Source: Coix lacryma-jobi var. lacryma-jobi
Lineage: Eukaryota > Streptophyta > Magnoliopsida > Poales > Poaceae
Length of the DNA stretch: 64,000 nt
Reading direction: 5' to 3'
Assembly: GCA_009763385.1 (NCBI GenBank)
Contig: CM019823.1
Coordinates: 96,483,104 to 96,547,103 of the forward strand
Below the pieces are notes generated by a model. That model was given only the letters and a program-made list of their open reading frames with translations, was not told where the DNA came from and searched no databases. Below are positions 9,202-20,225 of the stretch, one piece after another. Position 1 is the stretch's first letter; each line of letters opens with the position of its first letter. Position numbers and translations under genes: made by a program.

Positions 9202-12200
9202 TTGGAGAACGTTTGGTTGGTGGATTCTGGTTGCTCGAGGCACATGACCGAAAATGCCAAGTGGTTCTCCAGTCTTAGTCCGATCGCCGGAAAGGAGTTT
9301 ATTACCTTCGGCGACAATAGCAAAGGTAAAGTGTTGTCTCGTGGGTCGGTGCGAGTTAATGAGCACTTCGTGTTGCTCGATGTTGCTCTTGTTTCTAACT
9401 TGCATTTTAACCTTCTTTCTGTTTCGCAACTCTTTGACGACGACTATGAGATTCGTTTTAAACTGAATCTCAGTCGTATTTTGGATCCTCAGGGCAATCT
9501 TGTTTGTATGATTTCACCCTTTGGAAAAGTCTTTTGTGCAAATTTCTCAGAGTGTTTTGGCATTTCTCGTTGTCTTGTGGCTGGACCTTCCTCCTCTGAT
9601 CTTTGGAAGTGGCATAGGAGACTTGGACATTTGAGCTTCGACTTGCTTGCAAGACTTAGTTCACTTGGCCTAATCCGAGGATTGCCCAAGTTATCTATGG
9701 AGAAGGATCTTGTTTGCCATTCTTGTAGACATGGGAAGACGGTTGCCGCTCCCCACCATCCAGTGACTCAGGTCATGACCAAGCGCCCTGGAGAGCTTTT
9801 GCACATGGACCTTGTTGGTCCGGCTCGGGTGAGCTCGGTTGGGGGGAAGTGGTTTGTGCTTGTCGTTGTTGATGACTTTTCGAGATATATGTGGGTCTTC
9901 TTTTTAGATGAGAAGACCGAGACTTTCTCTTTTGCTCGTAATCTGATTCTGCGTCTTCAGAATGAGTTCCCTTTGAACTCGATGCGAGCTATTAGGAGTG
10001 ATAATGGTTCCGAATTCAAGAATTCGGATTTTGAGAAGTTTTGTAACTCTTTGGGTTTAGAGCATCAGTTTTCTTCTCCCTACACACCGCCACAGAATGG
10101 TGTTGTAGAGAGGAAGAATCGGACCCTTGTAGAGATGGCCAGGACGATGCTCGATGAGCATCGGACTCTTAGGCGATATTGGGCCGAAGCTATGAGCACT
10201 GCATGCTACATTTCCAATCGCATTTTTCTCCGAGCTTTCTTGAAAAAGACTTCTTATGAGTTGCGTTTTGGAAAACTACCCAAGGTGAGTTATTTTTGAG
10301 TTTTTGGTTGCCATTGTTTTATACTCAAAAAGGGCAACTTGGACAAGTTTGAGTCTCGTTCTTCTGACGGTGTGTTTTGGGGTTATGGCACTCATACTCG
10401 AGCTTATCGTGTATTTAATCTTGACACTAACCGAGTCATGGAGACATCCGATGTCACCTTCGACGAGACCATGGTTTGTCCTTCTTCTCGTTTTGAGCGT
10501 GCAGCTGATCATGAGGTTGGTGAGCGTTTTTTGATGACGAGGATGAGGGTGCTGAAGGTATGGATGATCCAGCATCCCCACCACCTGCTGTGCCGCAAGG
10601 AGCGGCTTCTACGACGACTCACGGCCCCGACACGTCTTCTTCCTGGGGGCCGTGGGATGCGCCACCTCGAGCGGTACCCTTTGTACCCGAGGAGGCACCA
10701 GCTGCTGTTGAGGGGGAGGCCACTTCGGCAAGGGAGGTGCCACGACACATTCAGCGCCAGCACCCGCCTCAGCAGATGATCGGTAGCATCGACGAACGCG
10801 TCACCCGGTCAAGGCAAATCTCTCACTTTGCTCATTCTGCATTTGTTGCTGATTTTGGACCCCGGGATGTTGGACACGCTTTGACGGATCTGGATTGGGT
10901 CAATGCCATGCATGAGGAGCTTGAGAACTTTGAGAGAAATCGGGTTTGGGTTCTAGTGTCTCCACCTTCTGAGTGTCACCCAATTGGGACAAAATGGGTT
11001 TTCAAAAATAAACAGGGAGAAGATGGCCATGTTGTGAGAAACAAGGCCAGACTCGTAGCCTAGGGGTATAGTCAGAAGGAGGGGATAGACTATGAGGAGA
11101 CTTTTGCTCCTATAGCTCGTTTGGAGGCAATTAGGATACTCTTGGCTTTTGCTGCATCCAAAGGTTTTAAACTTTTCAAATGGATGTCAAGAGTGCCTTC
11201 TAAAACGGCTACATAGAAGAGGAAGTGTATGTGAGACAACCCCTCAGTTTCAAAAATCCCAAGTTCCCAAACCATGTTTTTAAACTTCGCAAAGCTTTGT
11301 ATGGTTTGAAACAAGCCCCTAGAGCCTGGTATGATAGGTTGAAAACCTTTTTGCTTGCTAAGGGTTTTAAAATGGGATGTGTGGATAAAACGCTTTTTCT
11401 CCTCAAGCAAGGCACTGATTCACTCTTGGTCCAGATTTACGTGGATGATATCATTTTCGGTGGTTCTTCTCACGCTTTGGTTGCCAAGTTTGCAGACACT
11501 ATGAGCAGGGAGTTTGAGATGAGCATGATGGGCGAGTTGACGTTTTTCCTCGGGTTGCAAATCAAGCAACCCCGAGAGGGGATGTTCGTGCACCAGGGCA
11601 AGTACACCAAAGACATCCTGAAGAAGTTCGACATGGGTGAGGCCAAGCCTCTTCCAACACCCATGGCGACCACGACGGCCCTGGATGCGGATGTGGATGG
11701 AGAAGCCGTGGACCAGAAGGAGTACCGGAGTATGATCGGGCCGCTGCTATACCTGACGGCGACACACCCGGACATCCAGTTTGCGGTGTGTCTGTGCGCG
11801 CGATTTCAGTCGTCGCCGCGCACTTCTCATCATCAGGCGGTCAAGCGCATAATGAGGTACTTATCCTTCACTCCAGAATTTGGGATTTGGTATTCTGCTT
11901 CCTCCACCCTCTCCCTTTGCGGTTATTCTGATGCCGATTTTGCTGGTTGCCATATTGATCGCAAGTCCACTTCTGGGACTTGCCAGTTTATTGGTTCTTC
12001 TCTTGTATCGTGGTCTTCTCGCAAGCAGTCTAGTGTCGCCTAGTCTACCACAGAGGCTGAGTATGTTGCTGCGGCTAGCTGTTGTTCCCAGTTACTCTGG
12101 ATGATGGCCACTTTGCGTGATTTCGGTCTGAGCTTTTCTTGTGTTCAATTGCTTTGTGATAGCACGAGTGCTATTAGCGTTGCTAAGAACCCCGTGCTGC

Positions 12201-12382
12201 ACTCGAAGACCAAACACATTGATGTGCGCTTTCATTTTCTGTGAGACCACTATGAGAAGGGTGATATCGACCTTCGCCATGTCGATACTCATCATCAGTT
12301 GGCTGATATTTTCACCAAGCCTTTGGACCAATCAACTTTTGCTAGGTTGAGAGGTGAGCTTGGTGTGTGTTTCCCCTATTAG
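9202..12382 (+). pseudogene. pol: E2 pol (broken)
   Basis: The pol frame lies -1 relative to gag. The domains are aspartic protease (LVDSGCSRHMT at the start), GAG-pre-integrase zinc region (WHRRLGHLSFD ... CHSCRHGK), integrase (VVDDFSRYMW, RSDNGSEF, NGVVERKN), RT (YVDDIIFGG) and RNase H (GYSDADFAG, EAEY), ending GVCFPY. Damage: nonsense at 10297, 11061, 11201, 12041 and 12242, and single-base frameshifts near 10526 and 11177. Several stops are CGA-to-TGA or CAG-to-TAG changes, as expected of decaying methylated repeats. The stop at 12041 is at the same codon as the one in E3. Confidence 0.93.
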
Positions 12383-13781
12383 ATGGGGGAAACATTTTGG
12401 TTTGTAAACTGACTTTTCGTTTCTCTTCGTTTCTTCATTTGATATCTTCTTGCATCTTTTCTGCATTTCTTTTTACATACGCTTTTACATTCTGAGGTTC
12501 ATGGATATAATCGTTAGAATGTAATTATGCTCTGTGTAGTGTATACTCCGATGCTTTATGTTGATGCTTGTAGCTTATGCTCCTTCTGATCACTAATCCA
12601 TACTATGAGTTGAGCTAATTTTGAATGGTGAACCTGCTTAACAAACATAAAACTTGAAAATGTTCACCATTGAGATATGCAACTAGCATGTGTAGGATGT
12701 GTTGAATTCACTCGTGCTTTTCATATATGCTAGGTTGCTATGTCTCTAGTTCTGAGTCTATCACTTGCTTGGTCTGTTCATATACTGCCTTTAATTTGAA
12801 CCAAGTTAAGTGAATTAGAAAGATCGAGATGGGATTGCTTGTCAACACATCACAGTTTTGAGACTGTTTCTCATTGCACTTTGAGTTAAACTTGAGTTGT
12901 GTAGTGTATGACCGAAACTATTCACATGTACACATGCACACATGCTCACTTTGCTCACATGTTCATATTTCTCATTGCACTGCACACATGCTCACTTTGC
13001 TCACATGTTCATATTTCGTGATTAGTGATCAGTTTGAGCCTTTGCTAGCATGTGTGCTTCAGTTGTGTCGTTGGAGTTATACTGTGTAGAGCATTCTTGC
13101 ATTCTCCTGACTATACTCCTGAAGCTGCTAACTTGCATTTTGACTCATATGCATTTTGGAAGGGGGAGAACCTCTCTTGTTGGCACTTTTGATGGTGCAT
13201 TTTCGGAGGGGGAGAAAATTGCTTTCGGTTCCTTTTGCTTGATGGTGCATTTTCAACTAAGAGGGAGAATTTGCAAATCATATGCTTCCTTGAGTCCAAC
13301 TAAGGGGGAGTGTTTTAGTTGTATGCACTATTCGAGGGGGAGTTTGACCGTAAGGTTTTTGTTTCGAGCTTTCTTGCTAGTTGTGTTGAGCCTCTGTGCC
13401 TCTATCTTGAGGGACTAGCATTTTGCTTTGATTTTTCAAATTGGTATTTACTAGCGGTGTTGAGCTTGTTCTACCTCTTCTTGAGGGCTAGTTTTGTTTT
13501 GCTTGATGTTCAATTGATTTTCCAATTGGTGTCGAGTTCTCCTACTAGCGGTGTTGAGCCTATTCTACCTCTTCTTGAGGGCTAGCTTTGCTTTGCTTGG
13601 TTGCGTCGAGCCGTTGCCCATGTCTTTGGGAACCAAGTTTGTTCTGCTCTTTCCACTTGACCTTCTTCGGCTTTGCTATGCTTTTGGGTCATTTGGTCGA
13701 GTTTTCTCTTTCTCCTTCTTCTTCCTTCTTTCTATTATGATTTGTGTTGGTAGTTGACAATGCACTCATCAAGGGGGAGAT
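12383..13781 (+). other. E2 3' non-coding region with hairpins and polypurine-like motifs
   Basis: No coding capacity is seen. The second half holds at least six AAGGGGGAG-like motifs (about 13158, 13204, 13260, 13302, 13335, 13771). The last directly abuts the 3' LTR and should be the working polypurine tract. Between 13370 and 13640 are stem-loop units with arms such as GCTAGT/ACTAGC and CTTGGTT/AACCAAG around a loop containing GTGTTGAGCC and CTTGAGGG. Repeated polypurine tracts are a described feature of Sireviruses. Confidence 0.75.
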
Positions 13782-15851
13782 TGCGGATACATGGGTGTAT
13801 GCCGAGTCTTTGAGTGATGAGTGATTGTCAACTAGGATAATGCGCATGTTCTTTGGCTTGTGTTGTGCAGGTGTCGAGCACGGATACAGTGATCAGAGGC
13901 AAGGTGAAGGTCAAGTAGAGACGTGCCGTGCCGATGGACCGAGAGTGGCGAAGGGCGGACGTGAGGCTTGGACTGAGGGACCGGTGGCCCGAGGATCAGC
14001 TGTGGTGGCTGACAGCCTAGGACAGCGACGAGCGGAGACTTGCGGGCACGGTGTTGCTTGGGTCGAGGACCTGGGGACACGTGTCGGTGGACGGGGTGCA
14101 CGGACGGTGCATCCCCTCTACAGGTTCGGTTTGGTGGTAGAGCCATAGAAAAACCATCGGGTGAACGGTTTCCAGGTTTGGGCCTCAAAACCTGGGCGTG
14201 GATGGTTTCCGAGTTTGGCCACAGAACTCGGGCTGAGGACGGTTTCCAGGTTTGGGCCTCAAAACCTGGGTGCTGCGGGTTTGCTGAGTTTGGGTCACAA
14301 AAATCAGGCTTGGTGGGCTGGTTTCCAGGTTTGGACCTCAAAACCAGGGGTTGGCTGTGAAGGCTGGTTTCCCGGTTTGGGCCACAAAACCGGGGGTGCG
14401 ACGTTTGGGAAAAGGACGGCAGAGCGGTGGCGGCACGTGGCGACAATCGGGAGGTTGCGTCGAAGCAACGCTACGAGTTGTGCGGGCATGGCCGTGGGAT
14501 CCACCTACCATCGAGTTGGTCCAGAATCACCTTAGGGTTTAGCTGGTTCGCTCTGTAAGTAGTTAGGGGTAGAGTGGGAATTAGGAATAGTTAGAATTAG
14601 GATAAGTAGGGGGAGACACCCACCTCCCCATCTATCTCAGTCATTTGCTCTTTGCTTCTAGGGTTTCCTGCTCTCCCAATCCCCTGCTGTAGCTAGCTGA
14701 GATCCGCAGAGAACCATACCTCTGTGTACTGGAGTTTTTGAGGAAGTGAGGCCGTAACCTCACTGTTGTAGCGTGTGGTAGCCACACGGTTGCAGATCGA
14801 TGACTTGATTCGCGTTTTGTTCGTGTTCTTCAAGTTCTTCGTTTCTCCGCGTTTTTCCCGTCACTCGATCTCCCTCTCTACTGCGTCTTTGTGAAATCCG
14901 TTTGAATCATCTTGTTCTTTACAGTGAGGAGATCATTTCCACCGAAGGAATTCATCTAGCTCCTCACGAACAAGTAGATCAGGTTGATTTCGTTTTCGTG
15001 GCGCTTTTTCATTCTTGATCTTCCCCTTTCGATTACCCGGTGATTGAATCATTTTGAGCGGATGATTTCTTGGGGATAGTATCCTAACTACCCCGTGATC
15101 ATCTTCTCCAAGTTTGGGAACGTGGGATTTTGATTTGGATCGATTTTGAAGAGATTTGGGTGAAGGGCGACCAAAATTGCCCTCACTGGGTGTTGGCGGA
15201 CAGTCCGCCACCCTAGGCGCGGACAGTCCGCGCATCGGGGACGAGCCAGTTCAGTGGCCGTGTTCTTTGACCGGCGGACAGTCCGCCGTAGTGATCCGCG
15301 GACAGTCCGGGATCACTCAGGGAGGTTTCAGAACCTTTGTGTTTTTGGGAGTTTTGCCGGCGGACAGTCCGCCACTCGCTCGCGGACAGTCCGGCAGTAC
15401 CGCGGACAGTCCGGGACCCCAGGCCCGGACAGTCCGGGAATCGCCTAAAGCTTCCGGTTTTATGCGTTTGCTCTCTCGGCTTCCTCGCTTGGTTTTCGGA
15501 CTTCTCGTTTGGCCTTGTAGTTAACCAAGGAACCTCTCTAGGTATCTTTGCTACTTGTTAGCATCGGTATTTAGGGATTTCTCGACGTAGCCGTCTATCT
15601 ACGTTCGGGACTTGGTTTTTGAGGGTCGAACTTGATCCGTTGCTCTTGCCGTTTAGTTTGCTATCGCTTTGTGGTGCCTCGCTGTGATCCTAGGGATCAT
15701 CCACCCTCTTCCAAGGATCGTTGGCATCACGATTTTGATCGATGCTTTCGGGGGTTGATTTTGGGGACAATAGGTCAAAGTTTTGAGAGAAATTTTTGAG
15801 CTCCCATTCACCCCCCTCTGGTTGCCTTGCTAGTGCTTTCTCGGTCCTTCA
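13782..15851 (+). repeat. E2 3' LTR (2070 bp)
   Basis: It starts TGCGGATACATG right after the CAAGGGGGAGAT tract and ends CTCGGTCCTTCA at 15851. The next base belongs to element A. The upstream 900 bp closely match the E2 5' LTR. The downstream half does not: it carries GCGGACAGTCCGC-type palindromes (about 15194-15440) in place of ACCGGACGC words. Two LTRs made by one reverse-transcription event should be identical at insertion. Confidence 0.88.
15194..15440. repeat. GGACAGTCC palindrome cluster (E2 3' LTR)
   Basis: About nine copies of a palindrome around CGGACAGTCCG lie within 250 bp of the downstream LTR half, several extended to GGCGGACAGTCCGCC. Clusters of the same class lie in the E3 3' LTR (about 29132-29395), both E5 LTRs (about 16590-16855 and 58812-59055) and the E6 3' LTR (about 57418-57585). 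Clustered palindromes in LTRs have been reported for Sireviruses. Confidence 0.88.
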
Positions 15852-16348
15852 TAGGTGAACTACAAGACCGGTGGATCTCATTGGGTGATTGATAGTGGTT
15901 GCACACAACATATGACCGGTGATCCCCGGATGTTCACCTCACTAGAGGAGAATGTCAATGACCAAGAAAAGATTACATTTGGTGACAACTCTAAGGGCAA
16001 TGTGAAGGGTTTGGGCAAAGTGGCAATATCAAATGATCATACCATCTCAAATGTGCTTCTAGTTGCTTCATTGAGCTTCAACTTGCTATCCGTTGGGCAA
16101 CTATGTGATCTTGGCTTTCAATGTTTGTTCACCGACAAAGAAGTGGTTGTGACCAAGAAAGATAATGCACAAGTGATATTCAAAGGCTTGAGATACAACA
16201 ATCTCTATCTAGTGGATTTCTTCTCCGAAGATGCCAACTTGAATACATGTTTGTTCACTAAGCAATCACTTGGTTGGCTATGGCATAGAAGATTGGCACA
16301 TGTTGGAATGAACACTCTCAACAAGCTATTGAAGAAGGATTTGGTTAG
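15852..16348 (+). pseudogene. pol: Element A, part 1: Copia protease and GAG-pre-integrase
   Basis: This plus-strand fragment reads NYKTGGSHWVIDSGCTQHMTGD, here split as the protease motif VIDSGCTQHM (Asp-Ser-Gly). It is followed by the conserved LSFNLLSVGQL region and the zinc-binding WLWHRRLAHVGMNTLNKL. The frame is open throughout. It stops at 16348, where E5 was inserted after the target GTTAG. It resumes at 60590 with GLKDVKFEKDKLCSACQAGK, the second half of the same zinc domain. The left edge is cut by the E2 3' LTR. Gag and 5' LTR are missing. It is a Copia family different from E1-E6, similar in style to Sirevirus pol. Confidence 0.9.
16344..16348. repeat. E5 target site duplication, left copy (GTTAG)
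   Basis: GTTAG directly precedes the E5 LTR end TGAAGGACC and recurs at 60585-60589 directly after the other end (TTCTCA). Removing one copy and E5 restores an unbroken element A frame across the join. Confidence 0.93.
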
Positions 16349-18085
16349 TGAAGGACCGGATTGGCGACCAGATGGGGGGTGAATGGGAGCCTCAAATTCA
16401 ACTTGTGAATAGAGTGGCCCTTGTCCTAGAAAATCACCCCAAAAGCAAAGACTCGAGACGACTGGAGAGTTCACGACCTACGAGTAGGTGGATACCCTAG
16501 GAGATGTCCTAGTGGTACAGCGGAACCCCCGGAGAAACACCAAAGCCAACTGCCAAAGCCCAGAGCAAAACCGCACAAACAGCAGAATCGCGGACTGTCC
16601 GGGGTCATGGTCCCGGACTATCCGCCGTTAAGTCCCGGACTGTCCGCGTGTGGGAGCCGGACTGTCCGCTGGCCAAAACGCAGAAACCAAACAGTGCTGC
16701 AAGTCTGCTGGACAGGTCCCGGACTGTCCGCGGGTTTGTACAGCGGACTGTCCGCCGTTCACTCGACAGTGAACAGTCAGGGGACTGCGTCTGACTGACC
16801 TGGCCGAAACACGATGCGCGGACTGTCCGCCGTCAGGGGCGCGGACTGTCCGCCAACACCCAGAAAGCACAAAGTTGCTCGGGTTCAAAACCAAATTCGA
16901 ATCGATGTCAACCAAATCGAAAGGAACTTCGATCAAACTCCTCCCAGGTGTTCCTCTATGTATTGGGGTGCTAATCCTAAGAAATCATCGCACCAAACCA
17001 AGTCAATCAAGAGAAATTCGTGGATCACCGTAAAGGGGGAATAACGAAGAACGAACACGAAATCGACCCGATCTATGGATTCGTGAGGTTAGGGGAGAAA
17101 TCCTTCGGTGGAAAGAAGGGGCTCATGACCAAGAACGAATTGATTCAAGTGGAATCGAAAATCATCTCGCGGAGAGGGAGAACGAGGCAAATCTCCGAGA
17201 GATGAAAAACCGAAACGCGAAGAACACCAACACAAACGCGAATCAATTCGATTTCAGCCGAAATTCCTCCACACGAGGAGACAACAAGAATACGGTCTCG
17301 TTTCCTCAAAAGATCCAAATACACAGAGGTATGATTCCCGTCTCTGCGGATCGCTTGCAGCAAGGTATGATTAGAACCTAAGCGGGGGGCTAGAGAGAGA
17401 GCTCAGGAACAAATGACTGCAAGGATAGGGAGAGAGGAGGGGTGCCTCTCTTATTTATAGCCTAAAACAATAATCCCCTTCTACTCCTAGATACAAGAGC
17501 AAAGCGGCCAACCCTAGGGGTATCCCGGTCCAACTCTACTGATTGCCGATCCGACGGCCACACGCCCATCTCATCCTTAGCTTCGCCTCGACGCAAGCCT
17601 CAGGATGCCGCCACGTGCCGCCCCGTCGACCGCCACGCCCACCTCGCGAATAGCTGCGCCGCCGCGCTAGCCTCTTCACGCCGCCACGCGTCGACCGTCC
17701 TTTTTGCGGACCTCCCCCCCGGTTTTGAGGCCGAAACAGGGAAACCTGGGCCTTCCCCCGGTTTTGAGGCTGAAACCGGGAAACCTGTCCTCAGGCTGAG
17801 TTTTGTGGCCCAAACTCAGAAACCCGCGCACCCAGGTTTTGAGGCCCAAACCTGGAAACCATCCACGCTGAGTTTTGAGTCCCAAACTCGGAAACTGGCC
17901 ACCCCGAGTTTTGAGGCCCAAACTCGGAAACTGTCGATGGTAGCTTTTTGAGGCTCAGCTACCGAACCCGGTCGTAGACGGGATGTGGTTCGCACACCCC
18001 GAGTTCCAGCACCGATGCCGGAGCATGTCCAGCCTCCACGCCGGGCACAGTGCATTCGCCATCCTTCTCGGCCTCCCGCCAAGTG
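16349..18085 (-). repeat. E5 3' LTR, truncated
   Basis: It matches the E5 5' LTR at 58571-60584 closely from the TGAAGGACC end through GGCCTCCCGCCAAGT, where E3 begins. The last about 330 bp are absent. It carries GCGGACTGTCCGC palindromes, a TATA box on the minus strand (17451-17459) and a U3 palindrome array (17717-17927). By eye one indel of about 25 bp around 16612 and scattered substitutions separate it from the 5' LTR. Confidence 0.9.
17451..17459 (-). promoter_or_regulatory. TATA box of the E5 3' LTR
   Basis: On the minus strand this reads TATAAATAA, about 260 bp downstream of the palindrome array in LTR orientation. The same box is in the 5' LTR at 59653-59661, where it would drive E5 transcription leftwards. 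Confidence 0.6.
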
Positions 18086-20162
18086 TGCGGATACATGGGT
18101 GTATGCCGAGTCTCTGAGTGATGAGTGATTGTCAACTAGGATAATGCGCATGTTCTTTGGCTTGTGTTGTGCAGGTGTCGAGCACGGAGACAGTGATCAG
18201 AGGCAAGGTGAAGGTCAAGTAGAGACGTGCCGTGCCGATGGACCGAGAGTGGCGAAGGGCGGACGTGAGGCTTGGACTGAGGGACTGGTGGCCTGAGGAT
18301 CAGCTGTGGTGGCTGGCAGCCTGGGACAGCGATGAGCGGAGACTTGCGGGCACGGTGTTGCTCGGGTCGAGGACCTGGGGACACGTGTCGGTGGACGGGG
18401 TGCACGGGCGGTGCATCCCTTCTACAGCTTCCGTTTGGTGGTAGAGCCAGAGAAAAACCATCGGGTGGACGGTTTCCAGGTTTGGGCCTCACAACCTGGG
18501 CGCTGATGGTTTCCGAGTTTGGCCACAAAACTCGGGCTGAGGACGGTTTCCAGGTTTGGGCCTCAAAACCTGGGTGCTGCGGGTTTGCTGAGTTTGGGCC
18601 ACAAAACACAGGCTACGTGGGCTGGTTTCCCGGTTTGGGCCTGAAACCCAGGGGTTGGCTGTGAAGGCTGGTTTCCCAGTTTGGGCCACAAAACAAGGGG
18701 TGAGACGTCCGGGAAAAGGACGCAGAGCGGTGGCGGCACGTGGCGGCAATCAGGAGGTTGCGTTGAGGCAACGCTACCAGTTGTGCGGGCGTGGCCGTCG
18801 GATCCACCTACCATCGAGTTGGTCCAGAATAACCTTAGGGTTTAGCTGGTTCGCTCTATAAGTAGTTAGGGGTAGAGTGGGAATTAGGAATAGTTAGAAT
18901 TAGGATAAGTAGGGGGAGACACCCACTTCCCCATCTATCTCAGCCATTTGCTCTTTGCCTTCTACGTTTTCCTGCTCTCCCACTGCCCTGCTGTAGCAAA
19001 CTGAGATCCACAGAGAAGAGAACAATACCTCTGTGCCCATGAGATTTTGAGGAAGTGAGACCGTAATCTCACTATTGTAGCGTGTGGTAGCCACACGGTT
19101 GCAAATTCATGGTTGTGATTCGCGTTTTGTTCGTGTTCTTCGCGGAATCCTTTTTGCCACGTTTTTCCCGTTGATCGATCTCTTTGCTTGGTGCGTCTTT
19201 TGGAAATCCGTTTGAACCAAGTTGTTCTAGATCGTGAGGCACTCCTTTCCACCAAAGGAATTCATCCCTAACCTCACGACCTAGTAGATCGGTTGATTTT
19301 CGTTTTGGATCGATTTTGCTCCTTTAGTCCCAATTTCTTCCAATCCATCGATTTGGAGTTAGATGTGAGCCATGATTCCCATGGGATAGCTCACTAACCT
19401 CCTTGAGACTCCTCATACCAAGTCTAAGCCTTAGTGCTTTTGATTTGGAGGAGATCGAGTGCATTTCGCGGAAGAACTGTACTGTTTCGGGACCATCGGA
19501 CGCTGAGTTCGTGAGCATCGGACGCTGAGCTCAAACCATCGGAGCGTCCGGTGCCATGTATCTTCTAACAGCACATTTAAAGGAGCATCGAACGCTGACC
19601 ATCGGAGCGTCCGTTACCATCGGACGCGCCGGGGGTCAAGCATCGGACGCTAGGGTTTCACTGTAGCAGCATCCGATGCCTGTCCAGTAAGGTTCCAGAG
19701 AGGTCCTGTTTGCATCGGACGCGTCCGGTGCTTTGCCATCGGACGCTGCCAGCGTCCGATGCACCCAGTTGTGCACTGTTTAGTTCGCCGTTTGATCGTT
19801 CGACTTCGGATTTGGTTTTGGGTTTTTGCGTTGGATTTCTGACTCTGTGCTCTACAGAAACAGGGCTTCCCGCTTTGCAAAAACGCCTGAATCCCCCTTG
19901 CGTTGCTCGGGGAAGGTTGAGGTTACCCAAAGTCCATCTTGTCACTAGTTGACTCGGGTGGATTTGGGTGAGAGAACTTTTGTGGTGTCCCGCTGTGTTC
20001 CTAGGGAACATCCACCCATTCTCTTGGGTCGTGGACATCACGTGTGTAGGCTTTGCTCTTGGGGTTGCTTTTCGGGACAGAGGCTTAAAGTTTCTGAAAG
20101 GAAATTTAAAGCTCCCATTCACCCCCCTCTGGTCGCTTTCTGGTTGCATTCTCGGTCCTTCA
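18086..20162 (+). repeat. E3 5' LTR (2077 bp)
   Basis: It runs from TGCGGATACATG to TCGGTCCTTCA, followed by the primer site. U3 palindromes are at 18476-18699. TATAAGTA at 18857-18864 is the only intact TATA in the E2-E4 family here; E2 and the E3 3' LTR read TGTAAGTA. Downstream, about 19490-19770, lie GCATCGGACGC/GCGTCCGATGC words, the class shared with the E4 LTR. Confidence 0.9.
18857..18864 (+). promoter_or_regulatory. TATA box of the E3 5' LTR
   Basis: TATAAGTA lies about 150 bp downstream of the U3 palindrome array, in a conserved block (GCTGGTTCGCTC ... GTTAGGGGTAG). The corresponding sites in the E2 LTRs and the E3 3' LTR read TGTAAGTA. Confidence 0.55.
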
Positions 20163-20164
20163 AT

Positions 20165-20179
20165 TGGTATCGGAGCGGG
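20165..20179 (+). other. E3 primer binding site
   Basis: TGGTATCGGAGCGGG lies two bases after the LTR, a near match to the complement of the initiator-methionine tRNA 3' end. Confidence 0.88.
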
Positions 20180-20225
20180 TTAAGGATCTTCCACCTTAGC
20201 CGGTTCCAGATCCACATAAGGCGAC

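Larger units (their letters stand above)
4533..15851 (+). mobile_element. E2: Sirevirus-like Copia element with mismatched LTRs
   Basis: Order: 5' LTR, tRNA-iMet-type primer site, gag, pol (protease, integrase, RT, RNase H), long 3' non-coding region, polypurine tract, 3' LTR. The order integrase before RT defines Copia. The very long gag and long 3' region fit the SIRE/Maximus (Sirevirus) lineage. The LTR ends are TGCGGATACATG and GGTCCTTCA on both sides. The flanks differ: CAAGC inside the minus-strand E1 on the left, TAGGT inside the plus-strand element A on the right, so there is no target duplication. The downstream halves of the two LTRs belong to different sequence classes. It is best read as a recombinant of two insertions. 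Gag and pol carry many nonsense and frameshift mutations. Confidence 0.85.
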
